This document shows positions 15,461 through 24,612 of a DNA stretch of 42,898 bases, piece by piece. How positions within the stretch are numbered: the stretch's first letter is position 1; each line of letters starts with the position of its first letter. The stretch covers positions 1 to 42,898 of the forward strand of contig CALXSJ010000025.1 of assembly GCA_944391115.1 (NCBI GenBank), in the 5' to 3' direction. The stretch is from an uncultured Victivallales bacterium (GTDB taxonomy: Bacteria; Verrucomicrobiota; Lentisphaeria; Victivallales; UBA1829). The position numbers were made by a program, and so were the translations under genes. The notes below the pieces were generated by a model. The model searched no databases and was not told the DNA's origin. It worked only from the letters and a program-made list of their open reading frames with translations.

Positions 15461-16345
15461 TTATGTCAAAAGGCATTTCAATTTTTGTGTTTCAGCATCA
15501 GCTTCCCCAGCGAAAAAACGGCTTCCAATGCGTTTGGCATGACTGAAATCGAGCAGGACGGGAGAACCGTCGTCCCGCAATCCGAGATTCGACCACCGAA
15601 TGTCGCCATGCAGAACAAAACGCCGATGCAAATAGTCAAGGGCATGAAAAAAACCGGATGTCTTTCCCCGTTTAATCCCCTTTCCGGTATGACACCATTC
15701 CATGATGCAGTACGGGGAGTCACCGGCATCACAGGCGAACACTTCCGGCAGATTCGGATGGGCCATATGCCGCAGCCATTCAAGCTCGTTCCGGAAACGG
15801 GATTCGCCTCCGGAAACGGGTATTTTCACAATACTGTTCCTGCCATGGAAATCTGCGAGATACACCTGCGACGTACTTCCTTTTGCAATAAAACATTTCA
15901 GCTTCGCGCCGTGAATCACAGCCGGCGCCGTCAACAGTCGTTCATCAGCCGGCATTCCGCAAAAAACATTTCTGACGAATTCCGGAAGACCGGAACCTTG
16001 CCGGAGCAAAATGCTGGATTTCCAGTCGCGAAGCAAGGCGTCAAAAACATCGGCTTTGATCCCCGGGCGGAGATTTGCAAGCAATTCCGTCAACCGGACC
16101 GCCGCCGCCCATCGCCAGTCGGAAATGTCCGCTTTTCCGCTGAAAACGGCGGTACGCCGGTCCGGGCGGAACAGCAGGAGAAAATCCAGCGGGCAAAGAC
16201 CGGACAATTCCACCTGCACAGGATGAATCCGGAGCCATTCCAGTTCCCTTGCGATTTGCGCGGCATACGGCTCAAATCCGGTTTCCGGCGATTCAAAGCC
16301 GCGGCAAAGCGCCGGGAGAAGATCATTCAGTCGGCGGAGTAACAT
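15461..16345 (-). CDS. Divergent protein-kinase-like protein
   Basis: A 294-residue protein. Residues about 1-145 are an unrecognised helical domain. The C-terminal half is kinase-like: GSTSQVYLADFHGRNSIVKI has the Gly-rich loop and the Lys; LHGDIRWSNLGL is the catalytic loop with D and N of HxDxxxxN; LLDFSHAKRI replaces DFG with DFS. The activation segment and C-lobe are very short, as in RIO/Bud32-like or lipopolysaccharide-kinase-like enzymes. The start at 16345 is set by GGAGGAG just upstream and overlaps the phosphatase gene by 23 nt. Lying between PP2C and the second ATPase, it likely belongs to the phospho-switch, either as a second kinase or as an atypical regulator. Confidence 0.75.
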   Translation of the reverse strand: MLLRRLNDLLPALCRGFESPETGFEPYAAQIARELEWLRIHPVQVELSGLCPLDFLLLFRPDRRTAVFSGKADISDWRWAAAVRLTELLANLRPGIKADVFDALLRDWKSSILLRQGSGLPEFVRNVFCGMPADERLLTAPAVIHGAKLKCFIAKGSTSQVYLADFHGRNSIVKIPVSGGESRFRNELEWLRHMAHPNLPEVFACDAGDSPYCIMEWCHTGKGIKRGKTSGFFHALDYLHRRFVLHGDIRWSNLGLRDDGSPVLLDFSHAKRIGSRFFAGEADAETQKLKCLLT

Positions 16346-17147
16346 CGTTCTCCTCCTCTTCATCCGGGGGCGCCGGCGTTTCGGCTTCTTCCCGGCTGAC
16401 GTCGGGAGTGATTTCCGGAAGTTTCCCAAAGGCGATCACAATAGCGGTCGCGTTATCGATTCCTCCATGTTCCAGGGAAGCGGCAATCAACTCCTCCGCT
16501 TTTTGCTCCGGGGTGGAAGCAGAGCTTAAAATCCGCTGTATTTCCGGTTCGGCAAGCTGGCGGGAAACGCCGTCCGAACAGAGTAAATAAAGATCGTTGT
16601 CCATCAGTTCCAGATTCTGCGTTTCGAGAAAAAATTTCGGCCCGCACCCGGCGACGTTGGTCAGAACGCCCTGCAGATGCCTGGCCAGTTTCTCCTCCGC
16701 AACTCCCATCGCAGAGGCGATGGTATGGTCCGTGGTAAGCAGCTCCAGGGCTTTTTTTCTCAGGCGGTAACAACGGCTGTCCCCGGCGGAGAACAGCATT
16801 GCGTGAGCCGGCTGAAACGGAGACAGAACAATTCCGACGATGGTGGCGCCCATGCCGCGCATACAGTTCGCCGCCGCGAATTTCCGGATTTCCGCGTTGG
16901 CCTGATAGGAAAACTTCACCATTGCAGAAAGATTTTTCAATGGGGAAACCGCGGCTTTCGCGAGGGTCTGAACGACGATGGAACTTGCCCGTTCTCCGCC
17001 GTCACCGCCTCCCATTCCGTCGGAAACGACGAACAAACCGCTGGAAGACAGACAACGGTAGGAATCCTGATTTTCCCTGCGGGCCAGACCGGTGTCGGTA
17101 CATGCTCCGGCGTGGAAATATTTTTTTTGGAACAGCAGAAACGGCAT
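16323..17147 (-). CDS. PP2C-family protein phosphatase
   Basis: A 274-residue Ser/Thr phosphatase of the PppA/Stp type. Signatures: TDTGLARRENQDSY (18-30) with the metal-binding Asp, LFVVSDGMGGGDGGERAS (38-55), LLCSDGVSRQL and GGIDNATAIVIAFG near the end. These give the full set of Mn/Mg ligands. The C-terminus is a short acidic tail (PPDEEEENDVTPPTE). No membrane segment, so it acts in the cytoplasm. It begins 6 nt after the double-FHA gene. With the kinase at 26930 and the FHA proteins it completes a reversible Thr-phosphorylation switch. Confidence 0.93.
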   Translation of the reverse strand: MPFLLFQKKYFHAGACTDTGLARRENQDSYRCLSSSGLFVVSDGMGGGDGGERASSIVVQTLAKAAVSPLKNLSAMVKFSYQANAEIRKFAAANCMRGMGATIVGIVLSPFQPAHAMLFSAGDSRCYRLRKKALELLTTDHTIASAMGVAEEKLARHLQGVLTNVAGCGPKFFLETQNLELMDNDLYLLCSDGVSRQLAEPEIQRILSSASTPEQKAEELIAASLEHGGIDNATAIVIAFGKLPEITPDVSREEAETPAPPDEEEENDVTPPTE

Positions 17148-17153
17148 TGCTTG

Positions 17154-19532
17154 TCACCTTGGATATTTCTTGAAACCCCACATCCGGCGCACCACGGGAT
17201 CACCCGGAATGCCTTGCCGAAGAATGGAATCTCTGATTTCAATTTTCTGTTCATCCGACGCGGCATTGTAGTCCCGTCCCAGTTTAATCAGGGGAAGGCG
17301 CATTTTCTTGAAATCGCGGGTGAAGGATTCCACTTCCGTCTCCTTGATTTCCCCGCCCATCAGGAAAATGGCGATGGCTTTGCTCAGGATGCATTCCCGC
17401 AAAGACCCGCGGTTCGACGTGAAATATTTCGTCGCCAGTTCGTTTCGGAATTTAAGCACATTTCCGGTATTTTCATACAGACGCTGAAATGCGCCGGAAT
17501 GCAGCCACTCGTTGTGTTTCTGATCGGCGAATGTGCGGAAAGTTTGAATCGCGCCGAGCAGATTTTTGAATTTTACGATTTCAGGACGGAACTGAAACTC
17601 CGAATACACGGATTGGTCATAGGGGGCCGGAAGCGCATAAATGAAATCAAAGAAGCCTTCAATCCCGAGAACCCGGTCGTATTCTCCCGCCGGCTCCGTG
17701 CGAAGGCGGGAAGGCATTTTCCGCTCGAAAGCGTCACAGGCAAACACTTTATTCATGACCTCCTGATTCTGAAATATCGATACGCACTCCGGCATGACGG
17801 TATCCTTGTTCAAGCCGGCCTCGTTCAAATTGCGGATCAGCGGACGCAGATTGGCCGCGACAGCGAGGATGAGGTCGAACTGCCGCTCCTGCTGTTTTCT
17901 GAGCGTGGCGATATTCGCGTTGACGACGCATTGCTCCAAAGTCGGAAGATCCAGACGGATGGTGTCCAGTTTTTCAAATTCCAGCTGCCGGACCGCAATC
18001 ATGGCTCGCTTGATCTGCTTCCCGGTCCGCTGCAGCATCGCCAGCGGAACCATGCAGCTTTCGATTCGGATGCGGATGTTCGGCTCGGCATGCTGCTTCA
18101 ACTCGTCCAGATCGCCCAGAACCATGGCGAGATTGTTCGATTCCGACTCGATTCTTGCAAGAATGGCCGCCAGCTTTTCCAGATACAGCAGGTTGGCTCC
18201 GATCTGTTTGCGGAGAGTCACCGAATCCGTCAGAAGTTTTTTCAAATAGGCGGGAGTTTTTTGAGAAAAAAGTTGTTCGATTCCGCCGATGATCTTCACC
18301 GACTGTTTCAAATCGGCCAGATTTTTCTGGTTCCGGTCATCACGCATTGAGGTCTCCGCCAGAAGATACGCATCCAGCAATTTTTTTACGGTAAACGCTT
18401 CCTTGCGCATTTCCGGCGCGGTGGTGTCATTCCATCCCCACACATTGGGATCGGCGTCGGTAATCATGCCGAGAATGTGAGAGCCTTCGATCCAGTTGCC
18501 GGAATTCAGCGCGGACTTTGCCTTTCTCCAGCTGGCAGAAATCTTTTCCCATACGGCAATGGACCGGTCAAGTTCGTTGTAGGCAATTTCATTCGCGTCC
18601 GCGCCGCGGCGCGAGCGCGATTCCTTCAGGAATTCACGCGCCTGATCGAAACGTTCGGCCGCCGCCTCGCGCCTGGCGTAATTCAGATACGTGTCGGAAG
18701 ACGATTTAATCCCCATCCAGAGCCAGTTCAATGCCAAGACGATGAAAATGGTCGCGCCCACAATGCCGAGGCTGTACCATATTCTGATTCTGGAATGCTC
18801 GATGGTTCCGTCCACGAATTTGAAATCGACAAAGGAAATGCTGATTACATCGTCATCAACCAGCAGACGCTCCGTACCGGCGGAGAGTTTTGTGCCGTTC
18901 ACAAACGTTCCGTTTTTGCTGCCGAGGTCACGAAGCCAGCAGCCGTCCGCTTTGCTGTTGAACTCGACATGACGCTGTGAAACAAGCTGTTCGTCGATCA
19001 CGAGATCGCAGCCGGGCGCGGAACCGGCCACCACTCTGGGGTTGTCGAGTCTGACCGACTGCCCTTTTTTGTCTGTGTTGAGATACACCAGCTCATGCCG
19101 CGCGGTATGGGACGCCTTGAACTTCTCCACATAAAGGGTGCAGCTGCCAATGGCGAACTGATCGTCCGGAACAAGATTTTTTTCCTGAATTTTCCGCGCT
19201 TTGTAGAAAATTCCATTCCGGCTTCCGGTATCACGCAGACACAGACGCCCCTTGCGCATCAGAATCACGGCATGATGTCCGCTGGCGACATTGTCTTCTT
19301 TGGGAATCACCCATGTGCAGTCCGCGCTCCGACCGATGGTGATGGTGTCGCCAGGCGCAAGATCGGATACTTCATACAGTATCCTGTGATTGAATTCAAG
19401 CCGGAGATTCAAGCGTTCCGGAGCCGATTTCCTCCAGGAAAGACCGCGCACCACGGTATTGTGAAAATTGCTGAAGGTCTCGCGGGAGAACATTCTCCTG
19501 AATATACCGCGTCTCGAATTGCCTACTCCCAT
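17154..19532 (-). CDS. Membrane protein with two N-terminal FHA domains
   Basis: A 792-residue protein. FHA 1 covers residues about 62-135: IGRSADC, SGHHAV and SRNGIFY supply the phosphothreonine-binding Arg, Ser and Asn. FHA 2 covers about 166-238: SQRHVEF and SKNGTFVNG are intact, but the GR of the first loop is replaced by GS (VVAGSAPGCD), so it may no longer bind phosphothreonine. A transmembrane helix follows at 252-274 (WYSLGIVGATIFIVLALNWL). The remaining 500 residues are largely helical, probably periplasmic, and unrecognised. CAGGAGGAACGT directly precedes the ATG at 19532, which overlaps the previous gene by 10 nt. The layout suggests a sensor or scaffold that links cytoplasmic phosphorylation to the envelope part of the machine. 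Confidence 0.85.
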   Translation of the reverse strand: MGVGNSRRGIFRRMFSRETFSNFHNTVVRGLSWRKSAPERLNLRLEFNHRILYEVSDLAPGDTITIGRSADCTWVIPKEDNVASGHHAVILMRKGRLCLRDTGSRNGIFYKARKIQEKNLVPDDQFAIGSCTLYVEKFKASHTARHELVYLNTDKKGQSVRLDNPRVVAGSAPGCDLVIDEQLVSQRHVEFNSKADGCWLRDLGSKNGTFVNGTKLSAGTERLLVDDDVISISFVDFKFVDGTIEHSRIRIWYSLGIVGATIFIVLALNWLWMGIKSSSDTYLNYARREAAAERFDQAREFLKESRSRRGADANEIAYNELDRSIAVWEKISASWRKAKSALNSGNWIEGSHILGMITDADPNVWGWNDTTAPEMRKEAFTVKKLLDAYLLAETSMRDDRNQKNLADLKQSVKIIGGIEQLFSQKTPAYLKKLLTDSVTLRKQIGANLLYLEKLAAILARIESESNNLAMVLGDLDELKQHAEPNIRIRIESCMVPLAMLQRTGKQIKRAMIAVRQLEFEKLDTIRLDLPTLEQCVVNANIATLRKQQERQFDLILAVAANLRPLIRNLNEAGLNKDTVMPECVSIFQNQEVMNKVFACDAFERKMPSRLRTEPAGEYDRVLGIEGFFDFIYALPAPYDQSVYSEFQFRPEIVKFKNLLGAIQTFRTFADQKHNEWLHSGAFQRLYENTGNVLKFRNELATKYFTSNRGSLRECILSKAIAIFLMGGEIKETEVESFTRDFKKMRLPLIKLGRDYNAASDEQKIEIRDSILRQGIPGDPVVRRMWGFKKYPR

Positions 19533-21109
19533 ACGTTCCTCCTGAGTGTGAAATAGCGCAGATCGTCGGGAGAGGAGAAAACGGTTTTGCATAATTCCAG
19601 AACTGCACTCTCCTGCCGGCGGTCATTCTTGAGGCCAGCCTCGAAATATTGGATTTTCTGGCTGTTGTACCAGATGGTCTGCATGGAACGAAGACGCCGC
19701 AGCTGCGTAAGCGCGTTCCGCATCAGCGCCTTGTTGCGGGTTTTGACACTTTCCATCAGGGTGTTCTGAAGCAGGAGATAAGTTCTCGCCCATTCAAAGG
19801 GCGCCTGTTTTGCCAGGTGCCTGGAAACTTCGTCCAGCATGACGGAGGTATCGGCTCCCCCTTTATAATCGGGATTGCCTTCCCAATGCCCCTGCAAATA
19901 CTGTGTGGAAAATTTCAGGAACGGTGTGTTGGAAATGAAATTCTGTCCGCGGGCGCGTTCCGAAACCGGAGTTTCCGCCATTCTCATGTATGCCCGGTCT
20001 CCGGTGCGGAAAAACAGGATCTCCCCATACCATGATTCGTTGTCCGCCTCGCGCCGGTATTCGACACTCAAGCAGGGCAAACCGTTTTCTGAACCGATGA
20101 AAAAGACATCGGAAATCTGCGCCAGATTCCATCTTTTGCTGTCTTTCTGCAAATCGCCCAGCATAGAGGAAAACACCTGTTTCCGCTCCTTGTACAGAAA
20201 GTCGATGGATTGTTTTTGAATGAAAATGATCCGAAGCGGAACCGAGGCGTCTTTTCCGAAGCGCGTGAAGACGGTGATTCGTCCCGGTTTCTGTTCCACT
20301 CTGGTCTTTCCCCTGATGTTCGGATATGCCAGCGAAAACGCGCCGGCCTTGTGTCCGCCGTTGCCGGGATCGGCAAACGCTCCAAGTGCATAGCCGTCCG
20401 ATCCGACCGGCCATGACAGATTCGCCTCCTTGGGCGATGACTTCAGGGAATAAAGCAGCACCAGCACGGCAATTGCGCCGACGCCTCCGAGAACATATTT
20501 GAAAAGTTTGCCTGTGGACCGCTTGCGATCCGCGTTGCGCAGAAGATTCATTTCCTCCAAACTGGCAAGACGGGTGCGCATCACATCCGTCTGCAGTACA
20601 CCTTCCTCATTCCCGGCGGGTGAAGCCTGCGGCGGCGGAAGCGCCTTGTTTTCCCCGTCTTCCCCCGGAATACGCGTTTTGTTCCGGTCGTCGGGAACAG
20701 AACCCATGTCCCCGGCGACCTGCCGCGGTGTGATCTCCGTTTTATCCGGATCATCGGCAGGCGCAGACGCAGCGGGAATGACGGTTTTCGTTTCTCCGTC
20801 TTCGGAAGCCTGACTGTCCGCCGGAATGTTCAAGCGGATTTCCAGTTTTTTCCCAAGACAAAGCACATCGCCGTCATTCATTTTTCTTCGGCTGTCCAGA
20901 GGTTTGCCCTGGAAGACGGTGCCGTGGGAACTCAGGTTTTCCGCAAAAACCCCATCCGCCGTCACATCAAGCTTCAGATGTTTTCCGGAAACGTCCGGTT
21001 CAGTAAGATGAATGTCCGCGGAATGGGAACGCCCCGCGATGTGCTCGCCCGGAGACAATTCGCCTTCCTGCGTTTTTTCATGATCGACATATATGAGATA
21101 TCTTATCAT
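19523..21109 (-). CDS. Membrane protein with N-terminal FHA domain
   Basis: A 528-residue protein. The FHA domain spans residues about 22-95: IAGRSHSADIHL, VSGKHLKL and NLSSHGTVFQGK keep the core Arg, Ser and His. Residues 100-195 are a Thr/Pro-rich linker with several K-T-x-I/V motifs (TKTVIP, DKTEITP, NKTRIP), which could themselves be phosphorylated. A transmembrane helix lies at about 203-221 (FKYVLGGVGAIAVLVLLYSL). The C-terminal 300 residues are an unrecognised periplasmic domain. It follows TadC by 12 nt. Like its neighbour it joins an FHA reader to an envelope domain. Confidence 0.85.
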   Translation of the reverse strand: MIRYLIYVDHEKTQEGELSPGEHIAGRSHSADIHLTEPDVSGKHLKLDVTADGVFAENLSSHGTVFQGKPLDSRRKMNDGDVLCLGKKLEIRLNIPADSQASEDGETKTVIPAASAPADDPDKTEITPRQVAGDMGSVPDDRNKTRIPGEDGENKALPPPQASPAGNEEGVLQTDVMRTRLASLEEMNLLRNADRKRSTGKLFKYVLGGVGAIAVLVLLYSLKSSPKEANLSWPVGSDGYALGAFADPGNGGHKAGAFSLAYPNIRGKTRVEQKPGRITVFTRFGKDASVPLRIIFIQKQSIDFLYKERKQVFSSMLGDLQKDSKRWNLAQISDVFFIGSENGLPCLSVEYRREADNESWYGEILFFRTGDRAYMRMAETPVSERARGQNFISNTPFLKFSTQYLQGHWEGNPDYKGGADTSVMLDEVSRHLAKQAPFEWARTYLLLQNTLMESVKTRNKALMRNALTQLRRLRSMQTIWYNSQKIQYFEAGLKNDRRQESAVLELCKTVFSSPDDLRYFTLRRNVWE

Positions 21110-21121
21110 ACGATTTCTCCC

Positions 21122-22063
21122 TTAAAACATTCCGGCCATACCGGAGGATTGAACCCGAAGATAGATCGGAACGAAAATGATGATGAATACCGAGGGCATA
21201 ATGAACAAAGCCATTGGGATCATCATGAGCGAGGGCGCGCGCTGGGCCTTGCGCTCCGCCGCCGCAACACGGACGCGCCGCATCTCTTCGGCGTTGATCC
21301 GCAGCGTATCGGTGATGGATGCGCCCATTTCGGTGCCCTGGATCACAGCATTGACCATGCTGCGGAACTCATCGATGCAAAGGCGGTCCGCCATGGCTTT
21401 CAAAGCGTCGTTCCGGTTGTTGCCGAGTTCCAGCATCTTCAATGTGATGCCGAACTCCTGCGTCAGAGGAGAGACCGCCGAATGTTCCACGTAGTAGCGG
21501 ACGGCGGCGGAAAAATCCAGTCCCGCGGTCATGGCGGAGGAAATCAGGTCGATGGAAAACGGCAGGGCGCGGCGGATGGAAGTCTGTCTTTCCTGTGCAA
21601 GATTTTGAATTTGCACAATCGGAATCAGCCAGCCGGTGAATCCCGCGATGAAGATTGCCGCAACGACATACATCACATCCATTTCGAGAAGCAGCATAAA
21701 TACGATTCCGCACGCGGCGAACAAAACACCCCAGAGAAGCTGCGCGCCGAAAACATCCGCCGGATCAAGCGGCAAGGCCGCCAGCTTCAGGTCCTTGGCG
21801 ATGGCTTCGCTCTTGCTCCGGAAAAGCTGCTTCATGCCGGAACCGAGCGTATCCTTCAGAATTTTGATCTCATTGTAAAATTCCCGGAAGGTGAACGGAA
21901 GACGCGAATCGGAATAACCACCCCCGCTCCCGTTCTTTCCGGAAAAATAGAATTTCAGGCCGAGCACCAGCAGAAACGAGGAAAGAAAGCTCAACAGGCG
22001 CGCCAGCAGCATATAGACTTGTTCATCCATGATTCCAGGCTCCTTTCCAGTTTCATATCTCAA
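21122..22063 (-). CDS. tadC: TadC-type inner-membrane platform protein
   Basis: A 313-residue type II secretion F (T2SSF) family protein of the TadC subgroup. Hydrophobic segments lie near residues 8-26, 105-125, 128-150 and 283-305. The T2SSF core includes RRALPFSIDLISSAMTAGLDFSAAVRYY and LGNNRNDALKAMADRL. It overlaps tadB by 11 nt, the usual order CpaF-TadB-TadC. It forms the membrane platform on which the ATPase acts to polymerise pilin. Confidence 0.92.
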   Translation of the reverse strand: MRYETGKEPGIMDEQVYMLLARLLSFLSSFLLVLGLKFYFSGKNGSGGGYSDSRLPFTFREFYNEIKILKDTLGSGMKQLFRSKSEAIAKDLKLAALPLDPADVFGAQLLWGVLFAACGIVFMLLLEMDVMYVVAAIFIAGFTGWLIPIVQIQNLAQERQTSIRRALPFSIDLISSAMTAGLDFSAAVRYYVEHSAVSPLTQEFGITLKMLELGNNRNDALKAMADRLCIDEFRSMVNAVIQGTEMGASITDTLRINAEEMRRVRVAAAERKAQRAPSLMMIPMALFIMPSVFIIIFVPIYLRVQSSGMAGMF

Positions 22064-22919
22064 CCGTGACGATTTTTTTAATAAAAAGATACCCGATGGT
22101 TTCCAGAATCAGAACCACGCAGATCGCCGCCCATCCGAGCACCGTGGTGACCAGCGGCTGCATCAGCTGCCGGTCAAGCACATAAAGAATGCCGAACGCC
22201 ATGAGAGGCGCACAGGCCATGATGATGGATTCAAACTTGCCCTGTGCGGTCAGAGTATTGATCTTGTCCTCCATGATGGAACGCTGGCGGATCGTTTCGA
22301 TGATCTTGTCCAGAATGTCCGAGAGACTTCCTCCGGTCTGCTGGGAGATGCCGACCGCCGTGACGAAAAGTTTCAGATTGTCATCCGGCATCCGTTTTTC
22401 CAGCCGGACAAGCGCTTCGGTCAGATCGACGCCGAGACGATATTCGTAAAGCGTCATGGAAATTTCCTCCTGCATGACCCCGCCGATGTCGCGTCCGACC
22501 ACTTCCAGCGCCTGCGGAAGCGCCACGCCGGAACGCATGCCGTTGTTCAGGCCGAGCACCACATCCAGCAACTTGCTTTTAAAGGCGAGGTTGCGCTTTT
22601 TCACCTTGTTTTTATAGTACAGAAGCGGAAGCGCATAGGCGGCTCCCCCCGCCATCAGCATGACAACCGGAATCGCCCATGCGGTGACTCCCGCCACCAG
22701 CAGCAGGCAAAGCATAATCAATGCGCCGACGGTGGCAAAGCAGATCTGAATTTTCCGAAGCTTCGGTTTGGAGATGAAATATTCCAGCTGCGTCCGTCCA
22801 TCCCAGCCGCCGGAACGCTCCGCGCCGCTGTGCTCCAGATCGGAGAACAGCGTGCGGCAGAGAATGTAGCAGATGCCGGAGACCGCGCCGAACACCATGA
22901 GAAGAACGAACCAGTGCAT
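22053..22919 (-). CDS. tadB: TadB-type inner-membrane platform protein
   Basis: A 288-residue T2SSF-family protein. Membrane helices are visible at the N-terminus (FVLLMVFGAVSGICYIL), near residues 60-95, and near the C-terminus. The T2SSF core reads LDVVLGLNNGMRSGVALPQALE and GISQQTGGSLSDILDKI. It pairs with TadC in the platform complex. It lies 14 nt after the FHA-CpaF gene. Confidence 0.92.
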   Translation of the reverse strand: MHWFVLLMVFGAVSGICYILCRTLFSDLEHSGAERSGGWDGRTQLEYFISKPKLRKIQICFATVGALIMLCLLLVAGVTAWAIPVVMLMAGGAAYALPLLYYKNKVKKRNLAFKSKLLDVVLGLNNGMRSGVALPQALEVVGRDIGGVMQEEISMTLYEYRLGVDLTEALVRLEKRMPDDNLKLFVTAVGISQQTGGSLSDILDKIIETIRQRSIMEDKINTLTAQGKFESIIMACAPLMAFGILYVLDRQLMQPLVTTVLGWAAICVVLILETIGYLFIKKIVTVEI

Positions 22920-22933
22920 CTATCATCTCCTCC

Positions 22934-24592
22934 TTATGCCCGCGGCACAAACACGGACATGTCAAGTTTAAGATCGCCTTTTTGGCGAAGTCTTTCCACA
23001 AAGGCCGGAATATTTCCGGTAGGATAATACTCCCCGACAATTTTTCCGTTTTCATCATATCCGGTCTGCTTGAAAACAAAAATGTCATGCATCAGCACGA
23101 TGTCCTTTTCCCGTCCGGTAATCTCGGAAATCTGCACAATTTTGCGGGACCCGTCCGGCAGGCGGTTCTGCTGAATGATCAAATTGATGGCGGAGGCGAT
23201 CTGCTCGCGGATGGCGGTGATCGGGAAATCGATCCCGGACATCAGGACCATGTTTTCCAGACGTGAAATCGCGTCCCGCGGCGCATTGGCGTGACAGGTG
23301 GTAAGCGAACCGTCGTGCCCCGTGTTCATGGCCTGAAGCATGTCCATGGCTTCCGCTCCGCGGCATTCCCCGACGATGATCCGGTCGGGACGCATGCGCA
23401 AGGCGTTGATGACCAGATCCCGGATCTGAATCCGTCCCTTTCCTTCAATGTTCGGCGGACGCGATTCCAGCGACACCAGATTGCGGTGGGAAAGTTTCAG
23501 TTCGGCGGAGTCCTCGATGGTGATGACGCGTTCATCCGCCGGGATATATTGCGAAAGCACATTGAGCAACGTCGTCTTGCCCGATCCGGTTCCGCCGGAA
23601 ACCAGAATGTTCTGAGCGGCGCGCACTGCCTCCCGCAGAAACAGATCAATGCCGGGAGTCATGCTTCCGAAAGCGATCAGGTCTTCGGCGGTCAACTTCT
23701 TTTTCGCAAACTTCCGGATTGTCACCGCCGCGCCGCGGAGCGAAAGAGGAGAGATGATCGCATTGACGCGGGAACCGTCCGGTAGACGGGCGTCCACCAT
23801 GGGGCTGGCATCGTCGATGTGACGTCCAAGAGGCTCGACAATACGCTGAATAATCGTATGAAGATGTTTGTCGTTGAAAAAGCGTGCTCCGGTTTCATAA
23901 ATGCGGCCGTGACTTTCCACAAAAATCAGATCCGGACCATTGACCATGATTTCGTCCACCTTGTCGGAGCGAAGCAGGGGGGAAATCGGGCCGTATCCGG
24001 TGAGTTCGTCCAGCAGAGACTCCCGCAGTTTTTCCAGCGGAATGGTGTGCGGCAATTCGTGGCGCAGCTCTTTGAGCGACAGGTCAAGCGCGGCAAGCAG
24101 CTTTTCGCGCATCTCATCATTGGCAATCTGCTTGGTCGCTATTTCCTGAAGATTCAATTTGCCCAGCACATAATTGTGAATCCGGGTTTTAAGCGCCATC
24201 AGCTCATCCGTATAGAGGACGTTGGTGTCATCAAAATCGAAAGTGCGGGAGACGCTTTTGCCCGCCTCGTCCGCCAGCGGCTTCGGCGGAGCGGAAACGG
24301 CCGATTTCACCAGCCGGAGCTGAAACGGACCGATGGAAATGGAATCGCCCATGCCGAATTCCACGGCCGAGGTGATCGGTCCGCTCTGATTTCTAGTCCC
24401 GATTCCGCTGCCGAGATCGGAGATGAAGAATGTTTCCGGTCCGCCGAAAAGTTTTGCGTGTTTTCTCGACACGGAACTTTCCGGAAGACGGATATCGCAG
24501 TTGTCGGAACGTCCGATCAGCCATTCGCCCTCTTTGTCGCCGAGGTCGATATGGCGGGCTGTTCCGTTTGCTTCAGTGATTTGCAGAAACAT
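22934..24592 (-). CDS. cpaF: FHA-CpaF fusion: Tad pilus ATPase with N-terminal FHA domain
   Basis: A 552-residue motor protein. Residues about 22-95 are an FHA domain: LIGRSDNCDIRL gives the Arg and VSRKHAKL the Ser and His; the later loop is GSGIGTRNQ. Residues about 130-540 are a full CpaF/TadA ATPase: VDEIMVNGPDLIFV, DARLPDGSRVNAIISPLS, Walker A GGTGSGKT (333-340), Asp box RVITIEDSAEL, Walker B RPDRIIVGECRGAE, His box GSLTTCHAN. It is the main motor, directly upstream of TadB and TadC. The fused FHA means the ATPase itself can dock to a phosphothreonine protein, such as the kinase encoded upstream in the same operon. Confidence 0.93.
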   Translation of the reverse strand: MFLQITEANGTARHIDLGDKEGEWLIGRSDNCDIRLPESSVSRKHAKLFGGPETFFISDLGSGIGTRNQSGPITSAVEFGMGDSISIGPFQLRLVKSAVSAPPKPLADEAGKSVSRTFDFDDTNVLYTDELMALKTRIHNYVLGKLNLQEIATKQIANDEMREKLLAALDLSLKELRHELPHTIPLEKLRESLLDELTGYGPISPLLRSDKVDEIMVNGPDLIFVESHGRIYETGARFFNDKHLHTIIQRIVEPLGRHIDDASPMVDARLPDGSRVNAIISPLSLRGAAVTIRKFAKKKLTAEDLIAFGSMTPGIDLFLREAVRAAQNILVSGGTGSGKTTLLNVLSQYIPADERVITIEDSAELKLSHRNLVSLESRPPNIEGKGRIQIRDLVINALRMRPDRIIVGECRGAEAMDMLQAMNTGHDGSLTTCHANAPRDAISRLENMVLMSGIDFPITAIREQIASAINLIIQQNRLPDGSRKIVQISEITGREKDIVLMHDIFVFKQTGYDENGKIVGEYYPTGNIPAFVERLRQKGDLKLDMSVFVPRA

Positions 24593-24612
24593 TCCTTCAC
24601 CTCTTTTCCAAG

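Noticed and set aside
16677-18350. Long plus-strand frame of 557 codons inside the FHA/phosphatase region
   Set aside because: It lies antisense to the double-FHA and PP2C genes, which have clear domains and ribosome binding sites; its product resembles no protein.
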